Below are positions 53,601 through 63,173 of a DNA stretch of 64,000 nucleotides, piece by piece. The stretch's first letter is position 1; every line of letters begins with the position of its first letter. The notes beneath the pieces are model-generated. The model saw nothing but the letters and a program-made list of their open reading frames with translations, had not been told where the DNA came from and searched no databases. Position numbers and translations under genes: made by a program. Source of the stretch: Marinibacterium profundimaris (lineage in GTDB: Bacteria > Pseudomonadota > Alphaproteobacteria > Rhodobacterales > Rhodobacteraceae); NCBI RefSeq assembly GCF_002210095.1, contig NZ_AQQR01000003.1, positions 124,001 to 188,000 of the forward strand, read 5' to 3'.

Positions 53601-55400
53601 TCAGTCAGGCAGGGCGAAGACGGTCAACTGGCCGCCAAGAGCCGTGTAGCTGCTGAGGCCCGCGTAGCCGCCCACGGCGCCAAGGCCGTCGTTCGGGTTC
53701 ACAAGGCCCGCCGCCAGACCGATACCGGCCCAGCCGCCGATGCCGGAATAGACCGCCACGTACTGCTTGCCCCGATGGCTGTAGGTCATCACGTTGCCGA
53801 TGATGCCCGACGGCGTCTTGAAGCGATAGAGCTCCTCGCCGCTGGTCGCATCGACCGCCTTCAGGTAGCCTTCGAGCGTGCCGTAGAAGACAACGTCACC
53901 CGCGGTGGCCAGCGCGCCGGACCAGACCGAGAACTCCTCGGGCAGCGACCAGACGATCTCGCCGTTGATGTTGTCCCAGGCGATGAAGTTGCCCATGCCG
54001 CCGTGGCTGTTGGGCGCCGGGTACATCGCCAGCGTGGCGCCCACGTAGGGCTGACCGGCGGTGTAGGACACGCGGAACGGCTCATAGTCCATGCAGACGT
54101 GGTTGGTCGGCACGTAGAACAGTTCCGTCTTGGGCGAATAGGCCGCCGGCTGCTGGTCCTTGGTTCCCAGTGCCGCCGGGCAGATGCCGGTGGAGTTCAC
54201 GTCTTCGCCGTTCTGCTCGGTCGAATATTGCGCGACCACTTCTGGACGCCCGTAATTCTCCGAGTTCGGATCCATGTCGACGCCGGTGGTCCAGTTCACG
54301 ACCGGGTCGAACTTTTCGGCCACCAGCAGTTCGCCGGTTTCACGGTCGAGCGTATAGCCCAGGCCGTTGCGGTCGAAATGGGTGAGCAGCGGACGCATCT
54401 CGCCGTCGAATTCCTGATCCGTGAGGATCATCTCGTTGACGCCGTCATAGTCCCATTCGTCATGCGGGGTCATCTGATAGACCCACTTGGCCATGCCGTC
54501 ATCCGGATCGCGGGCCATGATGGTCATCGACCACTTGTTGTCGCCCGGGCGCTGCGCCGGGTTCCAGGTCGACGGGTTGCCGGTGCCGTAATAGACCAGG
54601 TCCAGCTCCGGATCGTAGGAGTACCAGCCCCAGGTCGCGCCGCCGCCGATCTTCCACTGATCGCCTTCCCAGGTCTTCAGCGAGCTGTCGGCGCCCACGG
54701 GCTTGCCCAGTTCCATGGTGTTTTCCGGATCGAACAGGATCTGGTCGTCCGGCCCCATGGAATAGGCGCGCCAGACCTGCTCACCGGTTTCCATGTCATA
54801 GGCGGTCATGTGCGATTGCACGCCGAATTCACCGCCCGAGATGCCCACCAGCACCTTGTCCTTCACCGGCAGGACGGTGGCGGTGTTGGTCTCGCCCTTG
54901 GACGGATCGCCGTTGACGACCGACCACTTGACCGCGCCGGTCTTGGCGTCCAGCGCCACGACGGTGGTGTCGGCCTGGTGCAGGAAGATCATGCCGTTGG
55001 CATAGGCCGGGCCGCGGTTCACCGTGTCACAGCACATGACCGGGATCACGTCCGGGTCCTGCTTGGGCTCATACTTCCAGATGATGCGGCCGTCCGCGTT
55101 CAGGTCCAGCGCATAGACCTTGTTGGGAAACGGGGTGTGGACATACATGATGTCACCCACCACCAGCGGGCCGCCTTCGTGGCCGCGCAGAACCCCTGTC
55201 GAGAAGCTCCAGGCCACCTGCAGATCACCCACGTTGTCGCGGTTGATCTGGCTGAGTTTCGAATAGCGCGTGTTGGCGTAATCGCCGGTCTGCAGCACCC
55301 AGTCATTCGGGTTCGACTGCAGCGACATTACACTGTCATTTGCAAGTGCCGCCCCGGACATCATGGTGCCGGCGAGCAGGCATGCGACAATCTTTTTCAT
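53601..55400 (-). CDS. xoxF: Lanthanide-dependent methanol dehydrogenase XoxF
   Basis: PQQ enzyme of 599 residues oxidising methanol (possibly other short alcohols) in the periplasm. It has a signal peptide ([19 protein letters not shown]), the adjacent Cys pair at 123-124 that closes a ring over PQQ, and propeller W-motifs. The metal site can be read: E191 (GGEFG), N275 (GTGNPS), D317 (DEWDYDG) and the extra D319 two residues later, which marks XoxF enzymes that need a lanthanide rather than calcium. The E191-N275 spacing (84) equals that of characterised XoxF. Downstream are the cytochrome and binding-protein genes. RBS GGGAGG precedes ATG 55400. Confidence 0.96.
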   Translation of the reverse strand: MKKIVACLLAGTMMSGAALANDSVMSLQSNPNDWVLQTGDYANTRYSKLSQINRDNVGDLQVAWSFSTGVLRGHEGGPLVVGDIMYVHTPFPNKVYALDLNADGRIIWKYEPKQDPDVIPVMCCDTVNRGPAYANGMIFLHQADTTVVALDAKTGAVKWSVVNGDPSKGETNTATVLPVKDKVLVGISGGEFGVQSHMTAYDMETGEQVWRAYSMGPDDQILFDPENTMELGKPVGADSSLKTWEGDQWKIGGGATWGWYSYDPELDLVYYGTGNPSTWNPAQRPGDNKWSMTIMARDPDDGMAKWVYQMTPHDEWDYDGVNEMILTDQEFDGEMRPLLTHFDRNGLGYTLDRETGELLVAEKFDPVVNWTTGVDMDPNSENYGRPEVVAQYSTEQNGEDVNSTGICPAALGTKDQQPAAYSPKTELFYVPTNHVCMDYEPFRVSYTAGQPYVGATLAMYPAPNSHGGMGNFIAWDNINGEIVWSLPEEFSVWSGALATAGDVVFYGTLEGYLKAVDATSGEELYRFKTPSGIIGNVMTYSHRGKQYVAVYSGIGGWAGIGLAAGLVNPNDGLGAVGGYAGLSSYTALGGQLTVFALPD

Positions 55401-55607
55401 GGTTCCTCCCATTCAGATGCACGGGCCAGCGGCCAATCCTCCCTGGCGCGGGTCCGAGCGGGTCGTGGAGGGGTGATCGTGAAAAAGGCGCGTCCATCCA
55501 ATGACTTGGTGGAACCTTGATCATCCCCGTATACCGATGTGAACCGACACACGCCCTCGTTGCAACAGGGAATCTCAGAAACTAAGACTTAGGTAGGGAA
55601 GCGCTTG

Positions 55608-56615
55608 TCATTCCCATTCCAGTTCGCGCCAGGCGGCGGTGATGTTACGAGGATGGTAGGTTTGAGAAAGCAACCATCCCGGCAGATCCGCATCGCTTTC
55701 GCCGGTCACCACGTCGATCAGTGCGGTGCCCTTGGCGATCTCGGCGCGCAGCCCGGTGGCCAGGTCCGACAGGTAGCTCAGCGTCGGCGCCGCGGCGTCG
55801 GGCCAGGGGGCCGAGACCGGCCCATGACCCGGCACGACTCGGGCGGCCGGACGATCGGCGGCCGCGCGCAGCGCCTGCTGCCAGCCCGTGACCGAACCGT
55901 CGATCGACGGCAGATGCGTCAGGAATGCCAGGTCGCCCAGGAACCACGTCGCCGTGTCACGGTCGAAGACCGAAAGATCGTTTGTCGTATGACCAACGCC
56001 ATGCCGTCGCAGCTCGAGCACGCGGTCGCCCAGGTCGATGGCCTCGGGCGTCTCGCTCACCGGCGGCGGGCCCTCAGCGGCGCTCCAGCCCGGCCCGACA
56101 TCCCGCGCATAGGCCTGATGGTAATGGTCGTACCGGGCCGCGAGGCCGGCCGCAAAGGCCGGATGAGCAATCGCCGTCGCGCCGGCCTCCAGGAAGACGC
56201 CGGCCCCCATCACGTGGTCGGGATGCATGTGGGTCAGCACGAGGTACCACACGGGCAGATCGGTGCGCGCGCGGATGTCGTCCAGCAGGGCCCGCGCCAC
56301 CGCGTCCGAGCCTCCGGCGTCGATGACGGCCACCGCCTCTTCTCCGACGACATAGCCGATATTCGCGGTGTCGGCCCCGTTGCCCGGCCCCGGCTCGGCC
56401 ACCTGTCCGCGATGCACGTAGACCCCCGGCGCCACCTCGGCCACCCAGAAGGCCCCGTCCCCGCAGGTCCAGGCCTCCCTGGTCCAGCCGGGCGCGGGCA
56501 CATGTTCGCGCCCGGCCCGCTGGCAGGACGCCTGATCGGGCCAGGCGCCCTGCTCTCTTACCTCGCAGTGACCCGGCGCACCGGTCAGGCACGCCAGGAC
56601 CAGCAGCGGCAGCAC
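55608..56615 (-). CDS. Quinoprotein relay metallo-hydrolase (metallo-beta-lactamase fold)
   Basis: A 335-residue exported MBL-fold protein: YVHRGQVAEPGPGNGADTANIGYVVGEEAVAVIDAGG, VLTHMHPDHVMGAG (HxHxDH zinc motif), then GVGHTTNDLSVFDRDTATWFLGDL and VVPGHGPVSAPW (zinc His and Asp). It resembles SoxH-related hydrolases of quinoprotein loci; relatives are called quinoprotein relay system hydrolases. Two Cys pairs in the N-terminal region (SCQRAGRE, EAWTCGDG) may form disulfides. The start is taken as GTG 56615, just after the formaldehyde dehydrogenase stop, giving a short hydrophobic leader; the frame is open further upstream. Confidence 0.8.
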   Translation of the reverse strand: MLPLLVLACLTGAPGHCEVREQGAWPDQASCQRAGREHVPAPGWTREAWTCGDGAFWVAEVAPGVYVHRGQVAEPGPGNGADTANIGYVVGEEAVAVIDAGGSDAVARALLDDIRARTDLPVWYLVLTHMHPDHVMGAGVFLEAGATAIAHPAFAAGLAARYDHYHQAYARDVGPGWSAAEGPPPVSETPEAIDLGDRVLELRRHGVGHTTNDLSVFDRDTATWFLGDLAFLTHLPSIDGSVTGWQQALRAAADRPAARVVPGHGPVSAPWPDAAAPTLSYLSDLATGLRAEIAKGTALIDVVTGESDADLPGWLLSQTYHPRNITAAWRELEWE

Positions 56616-56619
56616 AGGA

Positions 56620-57732
<1,113 letters not shown>

Positions 57733-57814
57733 GGGGATGTCCTTCCGGTTGAACGTCGCGGGGAGGCTAACGCCCCGTGACGCCGCTGCCAAGTTAGCCG
57801 ATGGTCGGACTGGC

Positions 57815-58021
57815 TCAGGTCGACTCTTCCGTGGTGATCATGGCGCAGCGCCAGGACCGGACCTGCCACGCCTCGTTCATGACCTGCCAGCGCGACACGC
57901 GCGGGATCGAGGAATAGAGGCATTGTGACGGGCTCAGCCCCGGCGTCAGAAGCGTGAGGTTATGCTCGCGGCAATGGGTGGGATCTTTTGCCAGACAGGC
58001 CATGACAATCAGCTCCAGCAT
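57815..58021 (-). CDS. Small conserved hypothetical protein of the methanol locus
   Basis: A 68-residue product: [20 protein letters not shown], then [20 protein letters not shown] and [20 protein letters not shown]. The three Cys and the tail W..RSWRC recur in similar short proteins that I recall from Rhodobacteraceae methanol loci. The first 12 residues are hydrophobic. ATG 58021 is chosen over longer readings. It lies upstream of frmA on the same strand, 82 bases away. Function unknown. Confidence 0.65.
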   Translation of the reverse strand: MLELIVMACLAKDPTHCREHNLTLLTPGLSPSQCLYSSIPRVSRWQVMNEAWQVRSWRCAMITTEEST

Positions 58022-58162
58022 GATCGGGCACCTCCCAGGCCCTCCGTCCGACGGCGGCCTTTGGGGCAATCCTGCAGGGGCCCGGCCATCTCCGGTCGGG
58101 ACAGTTTGCGTCAGGCCGTGCCGCGATGCTACCTATACCAAAGGGGAAGAGGAGACCCTGAG

Positions 58163-58810
58163 ATGAGGAAAACCGCAAGTGCGGCCGCACTGGCGCTGCT
58201 GTTGGCCTGGCCACTGGCCGCGCCCGCCGAAACCAGCACCAGCAACCAGACCGCCCTGCTGTTCGGCACACCGCACATGTCCCGGGTCGAGGAGGGATCG
58301 ACGCTGGACTACGACGTCCACACGATCCGCACCGACGCCACCAGCGGCGACACCACCGAAACCGACGGCCACATCGCCCTGCGCACCAGCGCCGGAACCG
58401 AGCCCCAGAGCCGCAACGTCGAGGCCGAACTCACCCGCGACGGCCGCAGCCGCACGCTGGACCCGTTCCGCTCGGTCAGCGGAAACCCGGTGCTGATCAT
58501 CTTCCTGGAGCAGGTGCTGCAGGATGTGTCCGAGGCCACCGGCGGCAGTTCCAACTACCTGCGCAACCGCATCCGCGAGGGGCTGGCCAGCGGCCTGACC
58601 GAGGAGGAGGTCCCGGGCGGCACCCGGCTGGTCATGCAGCCGCTGGCGCAGGATCCGAACACCGCCGAACTGGGGCCTTATGCCAATCTCGAGTTCAGCT
58701 TCGTGATCGACGACGCCCTGCCCGGCATGCTGGGCCAGCTCAGCGCCAAGGCCGGCCCGGCAGAGGCCCCCGTCTTCCTCGAGGAGGTGACCTATGATGC
58801 CGAAGGCTGA
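58163..58810 (+). CDS. Exported hypothetical protein of the methanol locus
   Basis: A 215-residue protein with a signal peptide (ASAAALALLLAWPLAAPAE) followed by a beta-rich region: QTALLFGTPHMSRVEEGSTLDYDVHTIRTDATSGDTTETD and later VLIIFLEQVLQDVSEATGGSSNYLRNRIREGL, a helical insert, then LGPYANLEFSFVIDDALPGMLGQLSAKAG. No domain recognised. It starts at ATG 58163 with GGGGAAGAGGAG upstream and overlaps the next gene by 17 bases, so the pair form a small operon divergent from frmA's side. Confidence 0.75.
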   Translation: MRKTASAAALALLLAWPLAAPAETSTSNQTALLFGTPHMSRVEEGSTLDYDVHTIRTDATSGDTTETDGHIALRTSAGTEPQSRNVEAELTRDGRSRTLDPFRSVSGNPVLIIFLEQVLQDVSEATGGSSNYLRNRIREGLASGLTEEEVPGGTRLVMQPLAQDPNTAELGPYANLEFSFVIDDALPGMLGQLSAKAGPAEAPVFLEEVTYDAEG

Positions 58811-59165
58811 TCCGCTCCGCCGCATGGCTCTGGTTGTCGCGGCAGCCCTTTCGATGACCGCGCCCGTGGCCGCCCAGACCCCGGTCGTGAACGATTATCC
58901 CACCGTCGCGCGGGCCGATTACGTCTTCGGCTGCATGAGTTCCAACGGCGAGACCCGCGAGATCCTCGAGAAATGCTCCTGCTCGATCGACCATATCGCG
59001 CGGCTTCTGCCCTATGAACGCTACGTCAGCGCCGAGACGATCCTGCGCACGCTGCAGGTCGGCGGCGAGAAGGTCGCGCCCCTGCGGGCGTCGGCCCGGC
59101 ACAAGGCGATGGTCGCCGACATGCGCCGCGCGCAGATCGAGGCGGATATTCTCTGCTTTCAGTAG
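58794..59165 (+). CDS. Exported hypothetical protein with four cysteines
   Basis: A 123-residue protein with a signal peptide (RRMALVVAAALSMTAPVAAQ). The mature part has VFGCMSSNGETREILEKCSCSIDHIA and a final DILCFQ, four Cys likely forming two disulfides, in an otherwise helical sequence. It overlaps the upstream gene by 17 bases. I recall similar proteins near xoxF in Rhodobacteraceae, but know no function. Confidence 0.72.
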   Translation: MMPKADPLRRMALVVAAALSMTAPVAAQTPVVNDYPTVARADYVFGCMSSNGETREILEKCSCSIDHIARLLPYERYVSAETILRTLQVGGEKVAPLRASARHKAMVADMRRAQIEADILCFQ

Positions 59166-59202
59166 GCGGCCCCGTCCCGTCGCGGGGGCGGGCGCCAGTG
59201 CA

Positions 59203-59769
59203 CTACCGGTAGGGATAATGCGGCGCGGCCGGGCGGCCCTGCGGCAGTACCGAGCCGTCGCGGATCACCTCACGGCCACGGGCGATCACGTGGACCACCT
59301 CGCAGATCGCCCCTTGCGCCGTCACATGAGGCAGCGCAACCGGATCGAAGACCACGATATCGGCGATCATCCCGGGCATCAGGCGGCTCTGCCCGATCGT
59401 CGCCGCAGGGCGCATTGGGCTGCCGGCTGATCCGCCGGGCACCGGTGCCGGCTGCATCCATCCGCAGGCCACGATCAGGCCAAAGGCATCCAGCACCTGA
59501 TCGCCTTTCAGCGCATCGGGCGTGATGCCGGTGATCCGCCCGTCGCGGATCCCGATGTTTGCGGGCTCCGTCCGTCCGCTTTCCGGGTCGAGGATCAGAC
59601 CGACCGCGATCACCAGGTCATGGGTGGTGCCGGTCCAGTCGTCGTCGAAGAAACTCAGCCCGCCAAGCCCCTGGCGCCTCGGCGCGGGGCCGGTCCGGAT
59701 CTGCTGCACGGCAATCCCCCTGCCCGGCAGGCTGCCCCGGATCAGGGCCCTTTCATTCTGTCGGCCCAT
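59203..59769 (-). pseudogene. Internally deleted amidohydrolase (D-aminoacylase/dihydroorotase-like) remnant
   Basis: The 188-residue frame joins two ends of an amidohydrolase without its middle. Residues about 45-105 (DLVIAVGLILDPESGRTEPANIGIRDGRITGIT...VLDAFGLIVACGW) are the N-terminal strands, which should lead into the first metal motif (usually HxH). Instead it jumps after GGSAG to MRPAATIGQSRLMPGMIADIVVFDP, the C-terminal strands, with a normal end. The whole catalytic barrel (about 250-350 residues) is missing, so it cannot be active. A (CAC)n run lies just upstream of the start. Confidence 0.75.
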
Positions 59770-59785
59770 GGATATCCCCGGATCG

Positions 59786-59807
59786 CCACCACCACCACCA
59801 CCACCAC
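59786..59807. repeat. CCA/CAC trinucleotide run, about seven units
   Basis: A run of about seven CCA units lies in the 5' region of the amidohydrolase remnant. Such runs can vary in length by slippage. It is outside any intact gene. Confidence 0.7.
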
Positions 59808-59940
59808 GACAGACGTGTGCCGATCACCCTAAAGCGATACCGTCTTGCGCGACTTGATATGGATCAACTCGCGCCCATGGGGTCAGGCCCCTCACGTCCG
59901 CGCCCGGATCCAGGGGAAAGTCCCGGCGACAGGAAGGCCG

Positions 59941-60804
59941 TCAGAAGGCGTGATCCAGCGGAAAAAGCCCGTCGAAATCGGCCCCGTCCGTATCCCCGGC
60001 CTCGACCCGCAGCGGCCCCTCGCCCGAGGGCGTGAAGCGGAACCGCAACGAGGGATCCTCGCTGAGCGAGATGCCGCCCTCCATCTTCAACAGCAGGTCG
60101 TCGCCCTGGTAAATCGCGATCCGGTCCACGAAACGCGCCGGCACGTAAAGCTGCGTGACCTGGTCCAGCTGGAAGCCCGAATTGTTGGGATGGCGGATCA
60201 TCACCTGCGCGTCCAGCCGGTGCGGATCGGCACCCTGCTGCGCCTCGAAGAGCCGCATCTTCATCCGGCCCAGCGTCGCCTCGGCCGCGACCGGGTCACT
60301 GCTGGCCGGGGCCGAACAGCCGCCCGAGGCCTTCACGTAGCGCGCCGACTGGATCAGGCTTCCGTCGTCCAGCTCGGCCACTGCGCGGACATTGGAATAG
60401 GCGTTGACCCGCAGCCGCGTCGACAGCTCGACCACCGGGCCCATCGCCGGGGAAAGCTCGAACGTGGCGGCCACCGGCGCCGGGTTCTCGTCGACGATCA
60501 GCGTCAGGCGCACCACCTGCCGGTCGGGCCCCGGATCGATCCGCAGGCGCGTGGGAACGGCGGCGGCGTCATGGGCGCGGTACGGCAGGTCGAGCGATAT
60601 CGCCTCGCCCGCCGGTTCGATCACCGCGTCCTCGGCAAAGATCGCATCGCGGATATCGGCCCAGGTCTCTCCGGGCTGTTCCGGCCCGGCCATCCTGTCC
60701 TGGGCCGCGACAGGCGCGGCCATCAGGCCGGCAAGGGCCACGGCACCGATCCACGCTGCCCTAGGGCGGCTCCGGGCGTCACGGTTCCGGTTCAAAAGAC
60801 GCAT
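59941..60804 (-). CDS. Quinoprotein-associated SoxYZ-like fusion protein
   Basis: A 287-residue exported protein with a signal peptide (AAWIGAVALAGLMAAPVAA). It shows a SoxY-like front (DIRDAIFAEDAVIEPAGEAISLDLPYRAHDAAAVPTRL) and a SoxZ-like end (QVMIRHPNNSGFQLDQVTQLYVPARFVDRIAIYQGDDLLLKMEGGISLSEDPSLRFRF). The GGCSAP motif in the middle has the Cys that could carry sulfur species, as GGCG does in SoxY. It is of the fused SoxYZ type encoded with PQQ dehydrogenases, probably acting with the MBL-fold hydrolase. ATG 60804 has AGGGAGGAG upstream. Confidence 0.83.
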   Translation of the reverse strand: MRLLNRNRDARSRPRAAWIGAVALAGLMAAPVAAQDRMAGPEQPGETWADIRDAIFAEDAVIEPAGEAISLDLPYRAHDAAAVPTRLRIDPGPDRQVVRLTLIVDENPAPVAATFELSPAMGPVVELSTRLRVNAYSNVRAVAELDDGSLIQSARYVKASGGCSAPASSDPVAAEATLGRMKMRLFEAQQGADPHRLDAQVMIRHPNNSGFQLDQVTQLYVPARFVDRIAIYQGDDLLLKMEGGISLSEDPSLRFRFTPSGEGPLRVEAGDTDGADFDGLFPLDHAF

Positions 60805-60950
60805 GGTTCTCCTCCCTGCGCTCCTCCTGTGGGTCAAGGCTGGCACGGGGCGGACCGGCCTGTCGATAGGGTCATGGTCGTAGACGCCCGGAAACGCAAA
60901 CGCCCGGGACACGCGGCCCCGGGCGGTCTGGTCCTGGCGTTCTGCGCCGG

Positions 60951-62432
60951 TCACTCGGGACAGGAGGGCTCCACATAGGCCGCGCCGTCCTGCACGCCCA
61001 GCAGCACCAGCGAACAGCCGTTGTCCAGCTCGGCCGGCCGGAAGATGTCAAGCGACAGCGGCCCCTGCCCGACCTGCATCAGCTGCGCGGTGTTATCCGG
61101 CAGCCGCTGCACGAAGATCCGCGCATCACCCACCGTGGCGGTCTGACCGACCTTCAGCATCAGGCCGGTCTCGCTCAGCCTGTCGGCCAGCCGTGGCTCC
61201 GGGTCTGCCTCGGGCTCCGTCGCGGCCGTCTCGGGCGTCTCGGGCGCCGCTTCGATTTCCGGCACGGGCGCCGGCGCGGCGACCAGCGTGGCGATGTCCG
61301 CCAGCGACACCGCGTCATCGCCGCAGGCGGCATGCAGATGCGCAACGCGGCCGTCCAGCCCCTTCAGCGCGACACCGCAGCCATTCGCCATGACATGCGG
61401 CTGGCGCGTGCCGACGGTGGCCTCCTCGCTCATGCCGGTGAGGGTGAAGATCCGCAGATGGGCCGCGCCGCCGTCGAGGCGGGACAGGAACACGCGCATG
61501 TCGCCGAAGAGCCCGGTCTGGCCAACCGCCAGCGCCATGTCCACGGGTTCGGGCAACTCGCCCTGGGCAACGCCGGTCCCGGCGGCCTCGTCCGCGCAGG
61601 CGGTGGTGAGATAGGCCTTGCGCCCCACCAATCCGGCCAGCGCCACGGCGCAGCCGCCGCCGACATCCGCCGCGGCGCCGTCGATCCCGGCTGTCACCGG
61701 ATCCTGGCCGCGGATGCGCAGATGGGCGCCGGCCTCAGACACGCGCGACAGGAAGATCCGCGTCTCGCCCAGCTGGGCGGATTCGCCGATCGACAGGATC
61801 ATGCCGTCATCGCCCACCGCGGCGGCCAGCGCCTCAGCCTCGGCCGTGTCATCTACGGGCTCTGCGGCCCCGGCGGTGTCCGCCGCCGCCGGTTCCTCCG
61901 TCCCGTCGGGCGGCGCGGCGGCCGTCCGGGTGGCGCCGGTCCCGGCGGACCCGGGCGCCTGCGGCGAGGTGCCGCCCATGCCCACGGCGGCGGCCGCGGC
62001 CGTCAGGGTCTCCTGCATCGCGGCCATCAGATCGCCCCGCATGCTGTCCATGTCGCCGGTCATGCCGGTCACCGTGTCGGACAGGCTGGCCTGGTCGCCC
62101 GACAGCTGCTCCAGCGCGCCGCGCAGCTCCTGCAGCGCGGCTGACTCCGCCTCGGCCTTGGCGCCGAGCGCCTCGAGGCTCGCCGCCGTCCCGGTCGACT
62201 GGTCCTCCAGCGTGCCGGTCAGCGCGGCGATCGCCGTCTCGTTGGCCTGGATCCCACCCGCCAGCGCATCCACCTTGACCGAGACATCCTCCAGCGCCCG
62301 GGCCAGCCCGGCCTGCATCTCGTCCATCTGCGCGGTCATCCGGGCATCCTGCTCCGACCCGCTGCTCATCGCGAAGCCGAGCACGATCCCGGCCACTGCC
62401 GCTCCTCCGGCCCATAGATACTTTTCCGTCAT
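60951..62432 (-). CDS. Membrane-anchored coiled-coil protein with three Cys-pair repeats
   Basis: A 493-residue protein of unrecognised family. Residues 6-24 form one helix (LWAGGAAVAGIVLGFAM), then a helical region (about 25-145) with heptad-like spacing suggests a coiled coil, followed by an Ala/Pro-rich linker. From about 210 on, three repeats follow the pattern hhhGxxxxhGxxRIFLSRhxxxxAHLRI ... GCxVALxGLxGRxAYLxxAC(A/G)D: ILSIGESAQLGETRIFLSRV, LAVGQTGLFGDMRVFLSRL and LKVGQTATVGDARIFVQRL. Each repeat has two Cys, likely a disulfide. The architecture suits a periplasmic protein; it lies between the SoxYZ-like gene and the two-component genes. Confidence 0.7.
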   Translation of the reverse strand: MTEKYLWAGGAAVAGIVLGFAMSSGSEQDARMTAQMDEMQAGLARALEDVSVKVDALAGGIQANETAIAALTGTLEDQSTGTAASLEALGAKAEAESAALQELRGALEQLSGDQASLSDTVTGMTGDMDSMRGDLMAAMQETLTAAAAAVGMGGTSPQAPGSAGTGATRTAAAPPDGTEEPAAADTAGAAEPVDDTAEAEALAAAVGDDGMILSIGESAQLGETRIFLSRVSEAGAHLRIRGQDPVTAGIDGAAADVGGGCAVALAGLVGRKAYLTTACADEAAGTGVAQGELPEPVDMALAVGQTGLFGDMRVFLSRLDGGAAHLRIFTLTGMSEEATVGTRQPHVMANGCGVALKGLDGRVAHLHAACGDDAVSLADIATLVAAPAPVPEIEAAPETPETAATEPEADPEPRLADRLSETGLMLKVGQTATVGDARIFVQRLPDNTAQLMQVGQGPLSLDIFRPAELDNGCSLVLLGVQDGAAYVEPSCPE

Positions 62433-62516
62433 GGCGCGTGTGTTCCTCCCCTGGCCAGTCCTGGCTTTGCTTAAGGGGTACCAAATGGTTTCCCCTAGGT
62501 CACCTTATATTGGCCC

Positions 62517-63173
62517 TCACTGAACGAGACGAAAGCCCTCTCCCCGGACGGTCTCGATCCGGATATCCTCGGACAATTCGGCCAGTTTCCGGCGCAGGTA
62601 GCCGACATAGACATCGACGGAATTGCCCGACACCTTGTCCTCCCCGCCCCAGGCGGCCGCCAGCAGATCCTCGCGGCGCACCGTCTCGCCCCGGTGGTCG
62701 ATCAGCGGCTGGGCCAGCGCCCATTCCCGCCGCGTCAGCGTCACCCGCCGCGCGCCAAGCGCCAGCACCCGCGCGCCGGCATCGCGCCGCAGCTCGGGCC
62801 GTTCGGGCGGGCCGCGACGGCCAAGCGCATGAAGCCGGGCCAGCAATTCGTCGAATTCGAAGGGCTTGACGAGGTAATCGTCGGCGCCGGCGTTGAACCC
62901 GCGCAGCTTGTCGTCCAGCGTGTCGCGCGCGGTCAGCATGCAGACCCGCGCCGGGTGGCCGAAGGTGCGCAGCGCGGCGCAAAGATCGGCGCCGTCGCCG
63001 TCGGGCAGCATCCGGTCCAGCACCACCAGGTCATGCGCCAGCCGCCCGACCTGCGCCACCGCGTCCTGCAGCGTGCGCTCCCAGTCGACGTCATAGCCCG
63101 CCTGCGCAAGCCCGCGTTCCAGCATCCGCGCGACACCCACGTCATCTTCGACCAGCAGAAGCCGCGTGCTCAT
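62517..63173 (-). CDS. OmpR-family response regulator
   Basis: A 218-residue regulator. The receiver domain has LLVEDDVGVARML with the acidic pocket, the phospho-Asp in VVLDRMLPDGDG, the Thr in MLTARDT and the Lys in YLVKPFEF. The winged-helix output domain begins about residue 130 and shows LTRREWALAQPLIDHRGETVRREDLLAAAW and SVDVYVGYLRRKLAE..IRIETVRGEGFRLV. The ATG overlaps the kinase gene stop by four bases. It may control the methanol locus, as MxbM-type regulators do in other methylotrophs, but only position suggests it. Confidence 0.93.
   Translation of the reverse strand: MSTRLLLVEDDVGVARMLERGLAQAGYDVDWERTLQDAVAQVGRLAHDLVVLDRMLPDGDGADLCAALRTFGHPARVCMLTARDTLDDKLRGFNAGADDYLVKPFEFDELLARLHALGRRGPPERPELRRDAGARVLALGARRVTLTRREWALAQPLIDHRGETVRREDLLAAAWGGEDKVSGNSVDVYVGYLRRKLAELSEDIRIETVRGEGFRLVQ

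Noticed and set aside
59786-59807. CAC run as evidence for phase variation
   Set aside because: It precedes a gene remnant that cannot be active, so any length change would have no obvious functional effect.
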